64,000 bases of DNA from Achromobacter xylosoxidans (GCF_014490035.1 NZ_CP061008.1:5022001-5086000), one strand, 5' to 3'. Shown: positions 25,764 to 37,601, counted from the first letter of the stretch. Notes: generated from the letters alone by a model not told the origin. Made by a program: numbers and translations.

Positions 25764-26996
25764 ATGACCGATTACGCCCGACTCGACGCCTGGATTGACG
25801 CCCACTTTGACGAGGAAGTCCGCTTCCTGCAGGAGCTGGTGCGCGTGCCGACCGACACGCCTCCCGGCAACAATGCGCCACACGCCGAGCGCACGACCGA
25901 ATTGCTGCAAGGCTTCGGCCTGGAGGCCGAAGCCCATCCGGTGCCGGCGCAGGAGGTGCGGGACTATGGCCTGCAATCCATCACCAACCTCATCGTGCGC
26001 CGCGAGTACGGCGCGGGCGGCCTGCGCGTGGCGCTCAACGCCCACGGCGACGTGGTGCCGCCGGGCGAAGGCTGGGAACATGATCCTTACGGCGGCGAAA
26101 TCGACGGCGGCAGCCTGTACGGCCGCGCCGCCGCGGTCAGCAAGAGCGATTTCGCCAGCTACACGTTCGCCCTGCGCGCGTTGGAAGCCGTCGCCCGCCC
26201 CAGCCGCGGCGCGGTCGAACTGCACTTCACCTACGACGAGGAATTCGGTGGCCTGCTCGGCCCCGGCTGGCTGCTGTCCCAAGGCCTGACCAAGCCCGAT
26301 CTGCTGATCGCCGCGGGTTTCAGCTACGAGGTCGTGACCGCCCACAACGGCTGCCTGCAGATGGAAGTGACGGTCCACGGCAAGATGGCGCATGCCGCCA
26401 TCCCCAGCAGCGGCGTGGATGCGCTGCAAGGCGCGGTCGCGATCCTGAACGCGCTGTACGCGCAGAACACGCGGTATCGGGAGATCCGCTCCGAGGTGCC
26501 GGGCATCAGCCACCCCTACCTGAACGTCGGCCGCATCGAAGGCGGCACCAACACCAACGTGGTGCCGGGCAAGGTGGTGTTCAAGCTGGACCGGCGCATG
26601 ATCCCCGAAGAAAACGCGGCCGAGGTCGAGGCCGACATCCGCCGCATCATCCAGGAAACCGCCGCCTCCGTGCCCGGCATCAGCGTGGACATCAAGCGCC
26701 TGCTGCTGGCCAATTCCATGCGCCCGCTGCCGGGCAACCAGCCGCTGGTGCAGGCCATACAGAAACATGGAGAGGAATTGTTCGGCGAGCCCATCGCCGC
26801 CATGGGCACGCCGCTTTATACCGACGTGCGCCTGTACGCCGAAGCGGGCATTCCGGGCGTGATCTACGGCGCCGGACCGCGCACCGTGCTGGAATCGCAC
26901 GCCAAGCGCAACGATGAGCGGGTGGTGCTGGAAGACCTGCGGCGCGCCACCAAGGTCATCGCCCGCACGCTGGCCGACCTGCTGGACGCCGCCTGA
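25764..26996 (+). CDS. M20 family metallohydrolase (ArgE/DapE-like), probable purine-pathway hydrolase
   Basis: A 410-residue zinc hydrolase of the ArgE/DapE/CPG2 group. The first metal site is NAHGDVVPP (His94, Asp96), and the catalytic Glu pair is in TYDEEFGG (159/160). The dimerisation lid follows GCLQMEVTVHGKMAH. At the position where most M20 enzymes carry the metal-bridging Asp (GRGAxDMK) this protein reads GRAAAVSKSDF, with Val125 instead and an Asp four residues on (129). I take this as a subfamily trait, but I have not checked it. It starts six bases after the UraD-AllC stop, so it is co-transcribed and may act on ureidoglycine, ureidoglycolate or a peptide-like substrate. The substrate is unknown. 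Confidence 0.85.
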   Translation: MTDYARLDAWIDAHFDEEVRFLQELVRVPTDTPPGNNAPHAERTTELLQGFGLEAEAHPVPAQEVRDYGLQSITNLIVRREYGAGGLRVALNAHGDVVPPGEGWEHDPYGGEIDGGSLYGRAAAVSKSDFASYTFALRALEAVARPSRGAVELHFTYDEEFGGLLGPGWLLSQGLTKPDLLIAAGFSYEVVTAHNGCLQMEVTVHGKMAHAAIPSSGVDALQGAVAILNALYAQNTRYREIRSEVPGISHPYLNVGRIEGGTNTNVVPGKVVFKLDRRMIPEENAAEVEADIRRIIQETAASVPGISVDIKRLLLANSMRPLPGNQPLVQAIQKHGEELFGEPIAAMGTPLYTDVRLYAEAGIPGVIYGAGPRTVLESHAKRNDERVVLEDLRRATKVIARTLADLLDAA

Positions 26997-27027
26997 GGCG
27001 GGCGCCCGGCAGGACCGGCCGGGCGCT

Positions 27028-29076
27028 TCACGCCAGTTTCATCACCCGGCGCCAGAACAGGATCGCCACCGCCACGAAGACGGCCAGGCCCAGGAACGAG
27101 GCCGTGTGCTCGAAGCCCGCGCCGGCGATCGCCAGCGGCGCTTCGGTACCGGCCGCGCCGATGATGCCGGCCATCAGCACGCCGACCAGGCTTTCGCCCA
27201 CGATCAGGCCAGAGGCGATCAGCACGCCGCGGCGGTTGGCCGCGTCGGCGAACTGCTCGTAGGGCTTGCCGGCGGCGGCCGCGCGGCGGCGCAGAGCGCG
27301 TTCCAGCAGCCATGCCAGGACCGCTCCGACCACGATGGGCGCGGCGACGGTGGGCGGCAGGTAGATGCCGATACCCACGGCCAGCACCGGAATGCGGGCC
27401 ACGCGGCAGGTGCGCTTCATGATTTCGTCCACCACGATCAGCCCCACGCCGACCGCCATGCCGATCAGGATCATGGTCCAGTTGAGCTGGTGCGTGAAGA
27501 TGCCGCGCGCGATCGCCAGCATCAGCGTCGCCTGCGGCGCCGACAAGGCCTGCGCCGGGTCCATGCCTGCGCGCGGCATGGCGTCGGCAAAACCGTAGGC
27601 GTTGTAGAGCAGTTCCAGCACCGGCGAAATCACCGCCGCGCCGGCCACGCAGCCGATCAGCAGGGCCACCTGCTGACGCCAGGGCGTCGCGCCCACCAGC
27701 CAGCCGGTTTTCAAGTCCTGCAGGTTGTCGTTGGAAATGGAGGCCACCGCCACCACCGCCGAGGTGCTGAAGATCGACAACGCAATCGCCATCTGCACGC
27801 CGTTCTGCGCGCCCAGCAGTTCGCCGCCCAGCGCCAGCATCAGCAGCGATACCAGCACGATGGCGACGATACCCACGCCCGAGATCGGGCTGGTCGACGA
27901 CCCTACCAGGCCGGCCATGTAGCCGCAGGCCGCGGCCACCAGGAAGCCGAAGACGAAGGCGAACAGCACGGCGTAGGCCACCAGCTTCCAGATGCCGGCG
28001 GGCGACAGCGGCGCGCCGGACAGGAACACCTGGAACGTGACGACCAGCACCGCCACCAGCACCAGCGTCACCGCTGAAATCCAGCCGGCCGACAGGTCGC
28101 GCTCGGTGCGCGGCGCGCGCCCGGCACGGGCGGCGCCCGCCTTGGTCAGCGCCGCGAACGAAGCCTTGACGCCGCGCGCCATCGGCATGAACAGCGTGGC
28201 CAGCGTCCAGATGGCGCCCACGCCGATCACGCCGGCGCCGATGAAGCGCACCTGCGAAGCCCACAGGCCGGTAGCGTACTTCGCCAGCGACGTGCCCGCG
28301 GGCATGTCGCCCATGGCGGTCAGGATGGGCACGGCGATGCCCCAGGAAATAATCAGTCCGGTCAGCATGGCCAGCCCGGCGACGATGCCGATCAGGTAGC
28401 CCGCGCCCAGCAGCGCCAACGAAAAGCCCATGGGCAGCCGGAATACCGCGCCGCCCAGTGCGAACCAGCCGCTGACGCTGTCGCCCAGCACGCGCAGTCC
28501 GCTGGCGGCGAAACTGACCGCGGCGGCGACCACGCCGCCAGCCACGATGTCGCCCATGCCGGTCTCGGCCTTGGCCGGTGCGCGTCCGTCCTCCGCGGCC
28601 TCGTCCTGGGCGCGCTCGGCGCTGCCCACCCGCAGGATTTCAGCGGCGGCCACGCCTTCCGGATACGGCAAGTCGCTCTGCACCACCATCACGTGGCGCA
28701 GCGGAATGGTGAACATCACGCCCAGCATGCCGCCGGCGGCGCAGATGCCCAGCGTCTGCCAGAACGGGAAGCCCTGCCAGTGTCCCATCATGACCAGGGC
28801 CGGCAGGATGAAGATGATGGACGACAGCGTCCCGGCCGCGGAGGCCTGGGTCTGCACCATGTTGTTTTCGAGGATGTTCGCGTCCTTGAACAGGCGCAGG
28901 ACGGACATCGAGATCACCGCCGCCGGAATGGCGGATGAGAACGTCAGGCCCACCTTCAGTCCGAGAAAGACGTTGGAAGCCGTGAAGATGACGGTGATGA
29001 TTGCGCCCAGGAGGATGCCGCGGAACGTAAGTTCGGGCAACGTGACCTCTGCCGGGACGCTGATGGGTTGGGTCAT
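27028..29076 (-). CDS. OPT family oligopeptide transporter
   Basis: A 682-residue inner-membrane protein with about 14-16 hydrophobic helices spread over the whole length, starting LPELTFRGILLGAIITVIFT and NVFLGLKVGLTFSSAIPAA. The family motif SDLPYPEGVAAAEIL is at about residues 130-145. OPT proteins import peptides or metal-chelate conjugates; the substrate here is unknown. A polar, charged insertion (SAERAQDEAAEDGRAPAKAE) follows the motif. The ATG at 29074-29076 has AGGAA eight bases upstream. It is convergent with the M20 gene and divergent from the AceE-like gene. Confidence 0.92.
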   Translation of the reverse strand: MTQPISVPAEVTLPELTFRGILLGAIITVIFTASNVFLGLKVGLTFSSAIPAAVISMSVLRLFKDANILENNMVQTQASAAGTLSSIIFILPALVMMGHWQGFPFWQTLGICAAGGMLGVMFTIPLRHVMVVQSDLPYPEGVAAAEILRVGSAERAQDEAAEDGRAPAKAETGMGDIVAGGVVAAAVSFAASGLRVLGDSVSGWFALGGAVFRLPMGFSLALLGAGYLIGIVAGLAMLTGLIISWGIAVPILTAMGDMPAGTSLAKYATGLWASQVRFIGAGVIGVGAIWTLATLFMPMARGVKASFAALTKAGAARAGRAPRTERDLSAGWISAVTLVLVAVLVVTFQVFLSGAPLSPAGIWKLVAYAVLFAFVFGFLVAAACGYMAGLVGSSTSPISGVGIVAIVLVSLLMLALGGELLGAQNGVQMAIALSIFSTSAVVAVASISNDNLQDLKTGWLVGATPWRQQVALLIGCVAGAAVISPVLELLYNAYGFADAMPRAGMDPAQALSAPQATLMLAIARGIFTHQLNWTMILIGMAVGVGLIVVDEIMKRTCRVARIPVLAVGIGIYLPPTVAAPIVVGAVLAWLLERALRRRAAAAGKPYEQFADAANRRGVLIASGLIVGESLVGVLMAGIIGAAGTEAPLAIAGAGFEHTASFLGLAVFVAVAILFWRRVMKLA

Positions 29077-29300
29077 TGCAGTTATTCCTATCTTGCCAGG
29101 CGCGAATTCTAGCGCCTTCGCGTCCACCCAGCGGTCACCCCTCTGAGACGACCGCCAAGCATATCCTCGGCAGAAGCTGCCGCAAGCAGTAAAACTTGCA
29201 AAAGATTATGCTGAATTTTCCGAAGTTTCCCCAGAATTTTGATCACCCATGCCAGGGGCTAGGGTCTAGCATGGACGTCAAACCAGGAGACGACCAGACC

Positions 29301-31979
29301 ATGCGCGACGCCAGTTCCGCCCCCGGGCAAGACATCCAGCACGACGCCGATCCCGCCGAAACCGCCGAATGGCGCGAGGCGCTGGAATCGCTGGTACAGG
29401 CGGAAGGTTCTGAACGGGCGGGCTACGTGCTGGACAATCTGCTGGGCCATGCGGCGTCGCTGGGCCTGCGCGCCAACAGCCAGACCCGCACCGCCTACCT
29501 CAACACCATCCCCGCCGACCAGGAGCCGCCCTTCCCCGGCAACCTCGCCGTGGAGGAGCGCATCGCCCGCATCAACCGCTGGAACGCGCTGGCGATGGTG
29601 GTGCGCGCCAACCAGGCGCATGGGGAGCTGGGCGGCCACATCGCCAGCTATGCCTCGGCCGCCGACCTGTTCGAGGTCGGCTTCAACCATTTCTTCCGCG
29701 CGCAGAGCCCGGACGGCCCCGGCGACCTGGTCTACATGCAGCCGCACTCGGCGCCCGGCGTGTATGCCCGCGCCTATCTGGAAGGATTCCTGGGCGAAGA
29801 GGACCTGGCGCATTTCCGCCAGGAGATCACGGCCGGCGCGCGCGGCCTGCGCGGACTGTCGTCGTACCCGCACCCGTGGCTGATGCCCGACTTCTGGCAG
29901 TTCCCCACGGGGTCGATGGGCATCGGCCCCATCAACGCCATCTACCAGGCGCGCTTCATGCGCTATCTGGAGCACCGTTCGCTCATGCCCGGCGGCGACC
30001 GCAAGGTCTGGGGCATCTTCGGCGACGGCGAAATGGACGAACCCGAATCCATCGCCGCGCTGACGCTGGCCGCGCGCGAGAAACTCGACAACCTGGTGTT
30101 CGTGGTCAATTGCAACCTGCAGCGCCTGGACGGCCCGGTGCGCGGCAACGGCCGCATCATCGATGAGCTGGAAACGCTGTATGCGGGCGCGGGCTGGAAC
30201 GTCATCAAGCTGGTCTGGGGCAGCGACTGGGACGCGCTCTTGCGGCGCGACACCGGCGGCGCCCTGGCGCGCGCCTTCGCCAACACCGTGGACGGACAGT
30301 TCCAGACCTTCGCGGCCAACGACGGCGCCTTCAACCGCGCCCACTTCTTCAACCAGAATCCCGAACTGGCTGCTCTGGTGGCCGACTGGAGCGACGAGGC
30401 CATCGACCGGCTGCACCGCGGCGGCCATGACATGGTGAAGATCCATGCGGCCTACCACCGCGCCGTGCGCCATCGCGGCCAGCCCACGGTGATTCTGGCG
30501 CAGACCAAGAAGGGCTTCGGCATGGGGTCGGCCGGCCAGGGCAAGATGACCACGCACCAGCAGAAGAAGCTGGACGACGAGGCGCTGCTGGCCTTCCGCG
30601 ACCGCTTCGCGCTGCCGATCTCGGACGCCGATTGCCTGGCGCTCAAGTTCTACCGCCCGGCCGAGGACAGCGCCGAACTGCGCCACCTGCAGGCCCGCCG
30701 CGCCGCGCTGGGCGGCCACATTCCCCGCCGCAACACCGAGGCGCCGCGCCTGGCGCCGCCGGACGCCGAACACTGGGCGCGTTTCGCGCTGGCCGCCGAC
30801 GGCAAGGAAATGTCGTCCACCATGGCCATCGTGCGCATGCTGACCGCCCTGCTCAAGGACGCCACCGTGGGGCCGCGCATCGTGCCCATCGTGGCGGACG
30901 AGGCGCGCACCTTCGGCATGGCCAACCTGTTCCGCCAGATCGGCATCTACTCCGCGCAAGGCCAACTCTATGAACCCGAGGACATCGGCTCGGTGCTGTA
31001 TTACCGCGAAGCGCGCGACGGCCAGATCCTGGAAGAAGGCATTACCGAGGCCGGCGCGATTTCCTCGTGGACGGCCGCGGGCACCAGCTATTCGGTCAAC
31101 GGCCTGCCGATGCTGCCCTTCTATATCTATTACTCGATGTTCGGCTTCCAGCGCATCGGCGACCTGATCTGGGCTGCCGCCGATCAGCGCACGCGCGGCT
31201 TCCTCGTCGGCGCCACCTCCGGCCGCACCACGCTGGGCGGCGAAGGGCTGCAGCACCAGGACGGCTCCAGCCACATCATGGCCGCCGCAGTGCCGAACTG
31301 CCGCGCCTATGACCCGGCCTATGCCTACGAGGTCGCCATCATCGTCGAGCACGGCATGCGCCGCATGCTGGACGAGCAGCGCGACGAGTTCTACTACCTG
31401 ACCGTCACCAACGAGAACCTGGCGCAGCCGGACATGCCGGCAGGCGAAGACGTACGCGAGGGCATCCTGCGCGGCATGTACCGCCTGCGGCCCGCGCGCG
31501 GGCAGGCCCAGGTGCGCCTGCTGGGCGCCGGCCCCATGCTGCGCGAGGCCGAAATTGCCGCGCAACGGCTGCAGGCCGACTACGGCGTGGACGCCGAAGT
31601 CTGGAGCGTCACCAGCTTTTCCGAGCTGGCCCGCGCCGGCCGCGAAGCCGAACGCGCCCGCGTGCTCGGCCTTGCGTCCGGCGCCGACTGGGTCCGCACC
31701 TGCCTGGGCGCCAGCAACGCCCCGGTGGTTGCCGCCAGCGACTACGTGCGCGCCGTGCCGGAACAGATCCGCGCCTGGGTGCCCGCGCCCTACCGCACGC
31801 TGGGTACCGACGGCTTCGGCCGCAGCGACACCCGCGCCCAGCTGCGCGACTTCTTCGAGGTCAGCGCGGACTGGATCGTGCTGTACGCGCTGGACAGCCT
31901 GGACCGCCAGGAAGACGCCCAGACGCTGCGCGCGCGCCTGAATGCCGGCACGCGGCAAACGCCGCCTTGGGATAGATAG
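29301..31979 (+). CDS. Homodimeric 2-oxoacid dehydrogenase E1 (AceE/MdeB family), stand-alone
   Basis: An 892-residue thiamine-diphosphate enzyme resembling AceE, the pyruvate dehydrogenase E1. TPP motif: GDGEMDEPESIAALTLA to VVNCNLQRLDGPV (about residues 240-280). Active-site region: GNGRIIDELETLYAGAGWNV. Also QTKKGFGMG and GRTTLGGEGLQHQDG. No E2 or E3 gene lies nearby, so it is not the housekeeping aceE operon. Relatives include MdeB, linked to 2-oxobutyrate oxidation; the substrate is not settled. Start choice is open: ATG 29301 (MRDASSAPG, AGGAG 11 bases upstream) gives a family-like N-terminus, while ATG 29271 would add 10 residues. A hairpin with five T follows. Confidence 0.88.
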   Translation: MRDASSAPGQDIQHDADPAETAEWREALESLVQAEGSERAGYVLDNLLGHAASLGLRANSQTRTAYLNTIPADQEPPFPGNLAVEERIARINRWNALAMVVRANQAHGELGGHIASYASAADLFEVGFNHFFRAQSPDGPGDLVYMQPHSAPGVYARAYLEGFLGEEDLAHFRQEITAGARGLRGLSSYPHPWLMPDFWQFPTGSMGIGPINAIYQARFMRYLEHRSLMPGGDRKVWGIFGDGEMDEPESIAALTLAAREKLDNLVFVVNCNLQRLDGPVRGNGRIIDELETLYAGAGWNVIKLVWGSDWDALLRRDTGGALARAFANTVDGQFQTFAANDGAFNRAHFFNQNPELAALVADWSDEAIDRLHRGGHDMVKIHAAYHRAVRHRGQPTVILAQTKKGFGMGSAGQGKMTTHQQKKLDDEALLAFRDRFALPISDADCLALKFYRPAEDSAELRHLQARRAALGGHIPRRNTEAPRLAPPDAEHWARFALAADGKEMSSTMAIVRMLTALLKDATVGPRIVPIVADEARTFGMANLFRQIGIYSAQGQLYEPEDIGSVLYYREARDGQILEEGITEAGAISSWTAAGTSYSVNGLPMLPFYIYYSMFGFQRIGDLIWAAADQRTRGFLVGATSGRTTLGGEGLQHQDGSSHIMAAAVPNCRAYDPAYAYEVAIIVEHGMRRMLDEQRDEFYYLTVTNENLAQPDMPAGEDVREGILRGMYRLRPARGQAQVRLLGAGPMLREAEIAAQRLQADYGVDAEVWSVTSFSELARAGREAERARVLGLASGADWVRTCLGASNAPVVAASDYVRAVPEQIRAWVPAPYRTLGTDGFGRSDTRAQLRDFFEVSADWIVLYALDSLDRQEDAQTLRARLNAGTRQTPPWDR

Positions 31980-32101
31980 GATTGCAATCCGGGATGCAGC
32001 GAGGTTTTGCGCAAAATCGTCCATTCGCTGCAGCGCAACAACCAAGCACCCGCGCTTTCTGTTGAAATACGGGTGTTCCCAAGCATTTCCCAGAAAATAC
32101 G

Positions 32102-32123
32102 GCGGGCCGCGAGCCCGCTTTTT
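32102..32123 (+). terminator. Hairpin and T-run between the AceE-like gene and maeB
   Basis: GCGGGC (32102-32107), loop CGCGA, GCCCGC (32113-32118), TTTTT. It lies 122 bases after the AceE-like stop and 47 bases before maeB. It either ends the upstream transcript or, if the maeB promoter lies upstream of it, sits in the maeB leader. Confidence 0.6.
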
Positions 32124-32169
32124 GCAATCCCATTTCCTTTCCATTTAGCGCCCGCAAGGCCTGTATCCC

Positions 32170-34467
<2,298 letters not shown>

Positions 34468-34490
34468 TCATCGACGGCCATTAAGGCAAA

Positions 34491-34516
34491 GGGCGCCCCT
34501 TGGGGCGCCCTATTTC
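34491..34516 (+). terminator. Terminator of maeB
   Basis: Inverted repeat GGGCGCCCC / GGGGCGCCC (34491-34499 with 34502-34510), followed by TATTTCTT. It starts 23 bases after the stop. Confidence 0.75.
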
Positions 34517-34601
34517 TTGCTGCGGGCACTTTCCGCCGCGATAGCCTGCCGGCCCGGGCTGATGGTAAAAACCAAGTTCAACCTTGTTTTCTGGAGTCCA
34601 C

Positions 34602-35054
34602 ATGCTGGCCGACGCCTTGTATGCCTGGTTTCATTACCTGGCCATTTTCCTGCTGGTGGTGGTCCTGACCGCCGAAGCCGTGCTGCTGCGGCCCGATCTC
34701 ACCGCCGCCGGCCTCAAGCGCCTGGTCATCTATGACCGCCTCTATGCGCTGAGCGCCGTGGTGGTGCTTGTCACCGGCGTGCTGCGCCTGACGCTGGGCA
34801 TCAAGGGCGCCGCGTTCTACATGAGCAATCCCTGGTTCCACGCCAAGATCACGCTCTTCGTCATCATCGGCCTCTGTTCGATCGCGCCCACGATGACCTT
34901 CCTGCGCTGGGCCAAGCAATCGCGCCAGCAGCCGGGCTTCCTGCCCGCGGCCGCCGACATCAAGCGGGCGCGGCGCTGGGTCATGATCGAATCGCACCTG
35001 TTCATCTTCCTGCCGCTGTTCGCCGTGCTGATGGCGCGCGGCATCGGCGCGTAA
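34602..35054 (+). CDS. DUF2214 family membrane protein
   Basis: A 150-residue inner-membrane protein with four hydrophobic segments: YLAIFLLVVVLTAEAVLL (about 11-28), LYALSAVVVLVTGVLRLTLG (about 45-64), ITLFVIIGLCSIAPTMTFL (about 82-100) and SHLFIFLPLFAVLMARGI (about 131-148). The pattern matches DUF2214 proteins, whose function is unknown. The ATG at 34602 has GGAG eight bases upstream. It is a monocistronic gene between the maeB terminator and a convergent gene of unknown function. Confidence 0.85.
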   Translation: MLADALYAWFHYLAIFLLVVVLTAEAVLLRPDLTAAGLKRLVIYDRLYALSAVVVLVTGVLRLTLGIKGAAFYMSNPWFHAKITLFVIIGLCSIAPTMTFLRWAKQSRQQPGFLPAAADIKRARRWVMIESHLFIFLPLFAVLMARGIGA

Positions 35055-35076
35055 CACTCCGCCAGGGCCGCGCGCA

Positions 35077-36189
35077 TCAAGAGCAGGATGCGCGGCGGCG
35101 GGCCTCGGGCTCCTCGTCGCCCACGACAAAGGTGGCGAAGTGGAAGACGCCCACCGTATCGTTCTGGACCACGTCCACGACCTCGCCGGCCAAGGTCTGC
35201 ATCACCGACATGCCTTCCGGCACGTCGGCCTGGCCGTCGCGTTTGGCGGCCTGGCCATTCCAGGGGCTCAGCACCAGCACGCCCGGGTACGGTTCGCGCG
35301 CATCGCCGCGGCCGCGGCGCACCGACTTCACCTGAGTGCCGGCGGCATAGCTCACGCCGCCGAATCGCGTCGGGCAAGCCAGTTCCGCATCGCTGACCCG
35401 CAGCAGGCGCCGCGCCTCGTCAAGATACAGCCTGGGCTCGCTCAAGGGCAGCCCGAATATCCGGACCGCCATCGGATCCTTGACCTCGATGCGCCAGCGA
35501 TCCGGATCGCTCGAGCCATCGGTGTAGACCGTGCCGCTGGAGCCGTAGAGGATGGAACCCGGCGCGAGATCCAGGGTTTCGGCGCGGTTGCCCGGACCCA
35601 GCACGCACTTGTCTAGCGCCGTCATCGCGCCATCGCGCTTCACCTCGAACTCGATCTCCTGCGTGGCGTCGCACCGCCAGCCCAGCACGGTCTGGCTGCC
35701 CGCACCGCGCAGGATGACGTTGCGCGGATAGCGGCCCCGCAAGGCGTAGGTTTCGTCGTCATAGTCCGAATCGAGATAACGCCGCGCGCTCGACGCCTGC
35801 ACGCCATACATGGCCACGGGCTGCGGAAACTCCGCTTCGAGATAGGTCTCCAGCTGCCCTTCGTCCTGCAGCTTCAGCCGCGTTCCCGCGGGCATGACGG
35901 TGCCACCGACGGTCGTGGCTTCCTGCAGCGTGACATTGCGAGCTGCCTCGGCGCGGGCGCCCTCCCGCTCGATTTGCCAGATCACCGTCTGCACCCAGGC
36001 ATAGAAGGCGAACGGCACGGCCAGCACGACGAATACCAGGGTGGAGGTCTTCCAGTACTTGCGCACCGTGCGGCGCGCGCCGCCGATGGCAACCAGGACC
36101 ACGGCCCAGGCCAGCAACGCCAGACCGGCGAGAAAACCCAGGGAAACAAAAATGTAAAAGCCGGCGGAAGGCAGCGCTATCGGAATCAT
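35077..36189 (-). CDS. Hypothetical protein, two membrane helices and a large exported domain
   Basis: A 370-residue protein that I do not recognise. Helix 1 covers GFYIFVSLGFLAGLALLAW (about 9-35). A basic loop RRTVRKYWK follows, then helix 2 TSTLVFVVLAVPFAFYAW (about 49-70). About 290 residues of mixed alpha/beta sequence come next, probably periplasmic given the positive loop between the helices. This part has a possible Cys pair (about 196 and 218), a Tyr/Asp-rich patch (YLDSDYDDETY), and ends near the Cys in RRRASCS. The ATG at 36187-36189 (MIPIALPSAG) is chosen because the frame upstream has no good ribosome site. It is on the same strand as gltA but behind its terminator. Confidence 0.75.
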   Translation of the reverse strand: MIPIALPSAGFYIFVSLGFLAGLALLAWAVVLVAIGGARRTVRKYWKTSTLVFVVLAVPFAFYAWVQTVIWQIEREGARAEAARNVTLQEATTVGGTVMPAGTRLKLQDEGQLETYLEAEFPQPVAMYGVQASSARRYLDSDYDDETYALRGRYPRNVILRGAGSQTVLGWRCDATQEIEFEVKRDGAMTALDKCVLGPGNRAETLDLAPGSILYGSSGTVYTDGSSDPDRWRIEVKDPMAVRIFGLPLSEPRLYLDEARRLLRVSDAELACPTRFGGVSYAAGTQVKSVRRGRGDAREPYPGVLVLSPWNGQAAKRDGQADVPEGMSVMQTLAGEVVDVVQNDTVGVFHFATFVVGDEEPEARRRASCS

Positions 36190-36245
36190 GGCAAGGATGG
36201 TACACGCCAAACCATCACGCCGCGGCCACACGGCGAACAGGCAAC

Positions 36246-36268
36246 AAAAAACCGCCCGAAGGCGGTTT
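36246..36268 (-). terminator. Terminator of the sdh-gltA operon
   Basis: On the minus strand AAACCGCC-TTCG-GGCGGTTT, with a stable UUCG loop, runs straight into a T-run (plus-strand A's 36246-36250). It lies 22 bases after the gltA stop. Confidence 0.9.
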
Positions 36269-36290
36269 CTTGCTCAAGCCAGGCTGCGTA

Positions 36291-37601
36291 TCAACGCTTG
36301 TCCATCGGCGGCACATCGCGCGTGACCGAACCGGTGAACAGCTGGCGCGGACGGCCGATCTTGTAATCGGGATCCGACAGCATTTCGTTCCACTGGGCGA
36401 TCCAGCCCACCGTGCGGGCCAGCGCGAAGATGGCCGTGAACAGCGAGGTCGGGATGCCGATGGCGCGCTGGACGATACCCGAGTAGAAGTCCACGTTCGG
36501 GTACAGCTTGCGCTGAACGAAGTACGGATCCGACAGGGCGATGCGTTCCAGTTCCATGGCCAGCTTGAACAGCGGGTCGTTTTCCAGGCCCAGGGCCGAG
36601 AGCACTTCCTTGCAGGTTTCCTGCATCAGCTTGGCGCGCGGGTCGTAGTTCTTGTAGACGCGGTGGCCAAAGCCCATCAGGCGCACGCCCGAGTTCTTGT
36701 CCTTGACCTTCTCCATGAACTCGCCGACCTTGGCGATGCCGCCGTTGGCTTGCAGCTCTTCCAGCATCTGCAGGCAAGCTTCGTTGGCGCCGCCGTGAGC
36801 CGGGCCCCACAGGCAAGCCACGCCGGCCGAAATGGCGGCGAACGGGTTGGTGCCCGACGAGCCGCACAGGCGGACGGTCGAGGTCGAAGCGTTCTGCTCG
36901 TGGTCGGCGTGCAGGATGAAGATGCGGTCCAGCGCGCGCTCGACGACTTCGTTCACCTTGTAGTCTTCGCACGGCGTGGCGAACATCATGCGCAGGAAGT
37001 TGCCCGTGTAGGACAGGTTGTTCTGCGGGTAGATGAAGGGCTGGCCTTGCGAGTACTTATAGGCCATCGCGACCAGCGTCGGCATCTTGGCGATCAGGCG
37101 GATGGCCGAGATGTGGCGATGCTGCGGGTTCGTGATGTCGGTGGAGTCGTGGTAGAACGCGGACAGCGCGCCGACCAGGCCGGTCAGCACGGCCATCGGG
37201 TGCGCGTCGCGGCGGAAGCCGCGCAGGAAGAAGTGCAGCTGCTCGTTGACCATCGTGTGATGGGTCACTTGCGAATCGAAATCGGCCTTCTGGTCCTTGT
37301 TGGGCAGTTCGCCGTTCAGGATCAGGTAGCAGATGTCCATGAAGTCGCAATTGACGGCCAATTGCTCGATGGGGTAGCCGCGGTACAGCAGTTCGCCCTT
37401 GTCGCCGTCGATGTACGTGATGCCCGATTCGCAGGCGGCGGTGGACATGAAGCCGGGGTCAAACGTGAACATGCCCGTCTGGCCGTACAGCTTGCGGATG
37501 TCGATCACATCCGGACCAACCGTACCCTTGTAAACAGGGAACTCAATGGGGGCGCTGCCATCCGAGAAGGATAGAGTGGCTTTTTTGTCAGACAGGTTCA
37601 T
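36291..37601 (-). CDS. gltA: Citrate synthase, type II
   Basis: A 436-residue enzyme that condenses oxaloacetate and acetyl-CoA, the entry to the TCA cycle. Catalytic residues appear in [11 protein letters not shown] (His), [15 protein letters not shown] (His) and [10 protein letters not shown] (Asp). The N-terminal beta domain (about 1-60) is typical of the large, NADH-sensitive hexameric type. Two ATGs compete: 37605-37607 lies on top of the ribosome site, whereas GAGAGGA is correctly spaced for ATG 37599-37601 ([10 protein letters not shown]), so the latter is chosen. It lies 19 bases after sdhE, the last gene of sdhCDAB-sdhE-gltA. Confidence 0.96.
   Translation of the reverse strand: MNLSDKKATLSFSDGSAPIEFPVYKGTVGPDVIDIRKLYGQTGMFTFDPGFMSTAACESGITYIDGDKGELLYRGYPIEQLAVNCDFMDICYLILNGELPNKDQKADFDSQVTHHTMVNEQLHFFLRGFRRDAHPMAVLTGLVGALSAFYHDSTDITNPQHRHISAIRLIAKMPTLVAMAYKYSQGQPFIYPQNNLSYTGNFLRMMFATPCEDYKVNEVVERALDRIFILHADHEQNASTSTVRLCGSSGTNPFAAISAGVACLWGPAHGGANEACLQMLEELQANGGIAKVGEFMEKVKDKNSGVRLMGFGHRVYKNYDPRAKLMQETCKEVLSALGLENDPLFKLAMELERIALSDPYFVQRKLYPNVDFYSGIVQRAIGIPTSLFTAIFALARTVGWIAQWNEMLSDPDYKIGRPRQLFTGSVTRDVPPMDKR

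Noticed and set aside
31979..31990. Palindrome GGATTGCAATCC at the stop codon of the AceE-like gene
   Set aside because: Overlaps the coding end, has no T-run and no promoter beside it; probably chance.
29259..32144. 961-codon minus-strand frame opposite the AceE-like gene
   Set aside because: It is the antisense shadow of a conserved E1; no domain signature.
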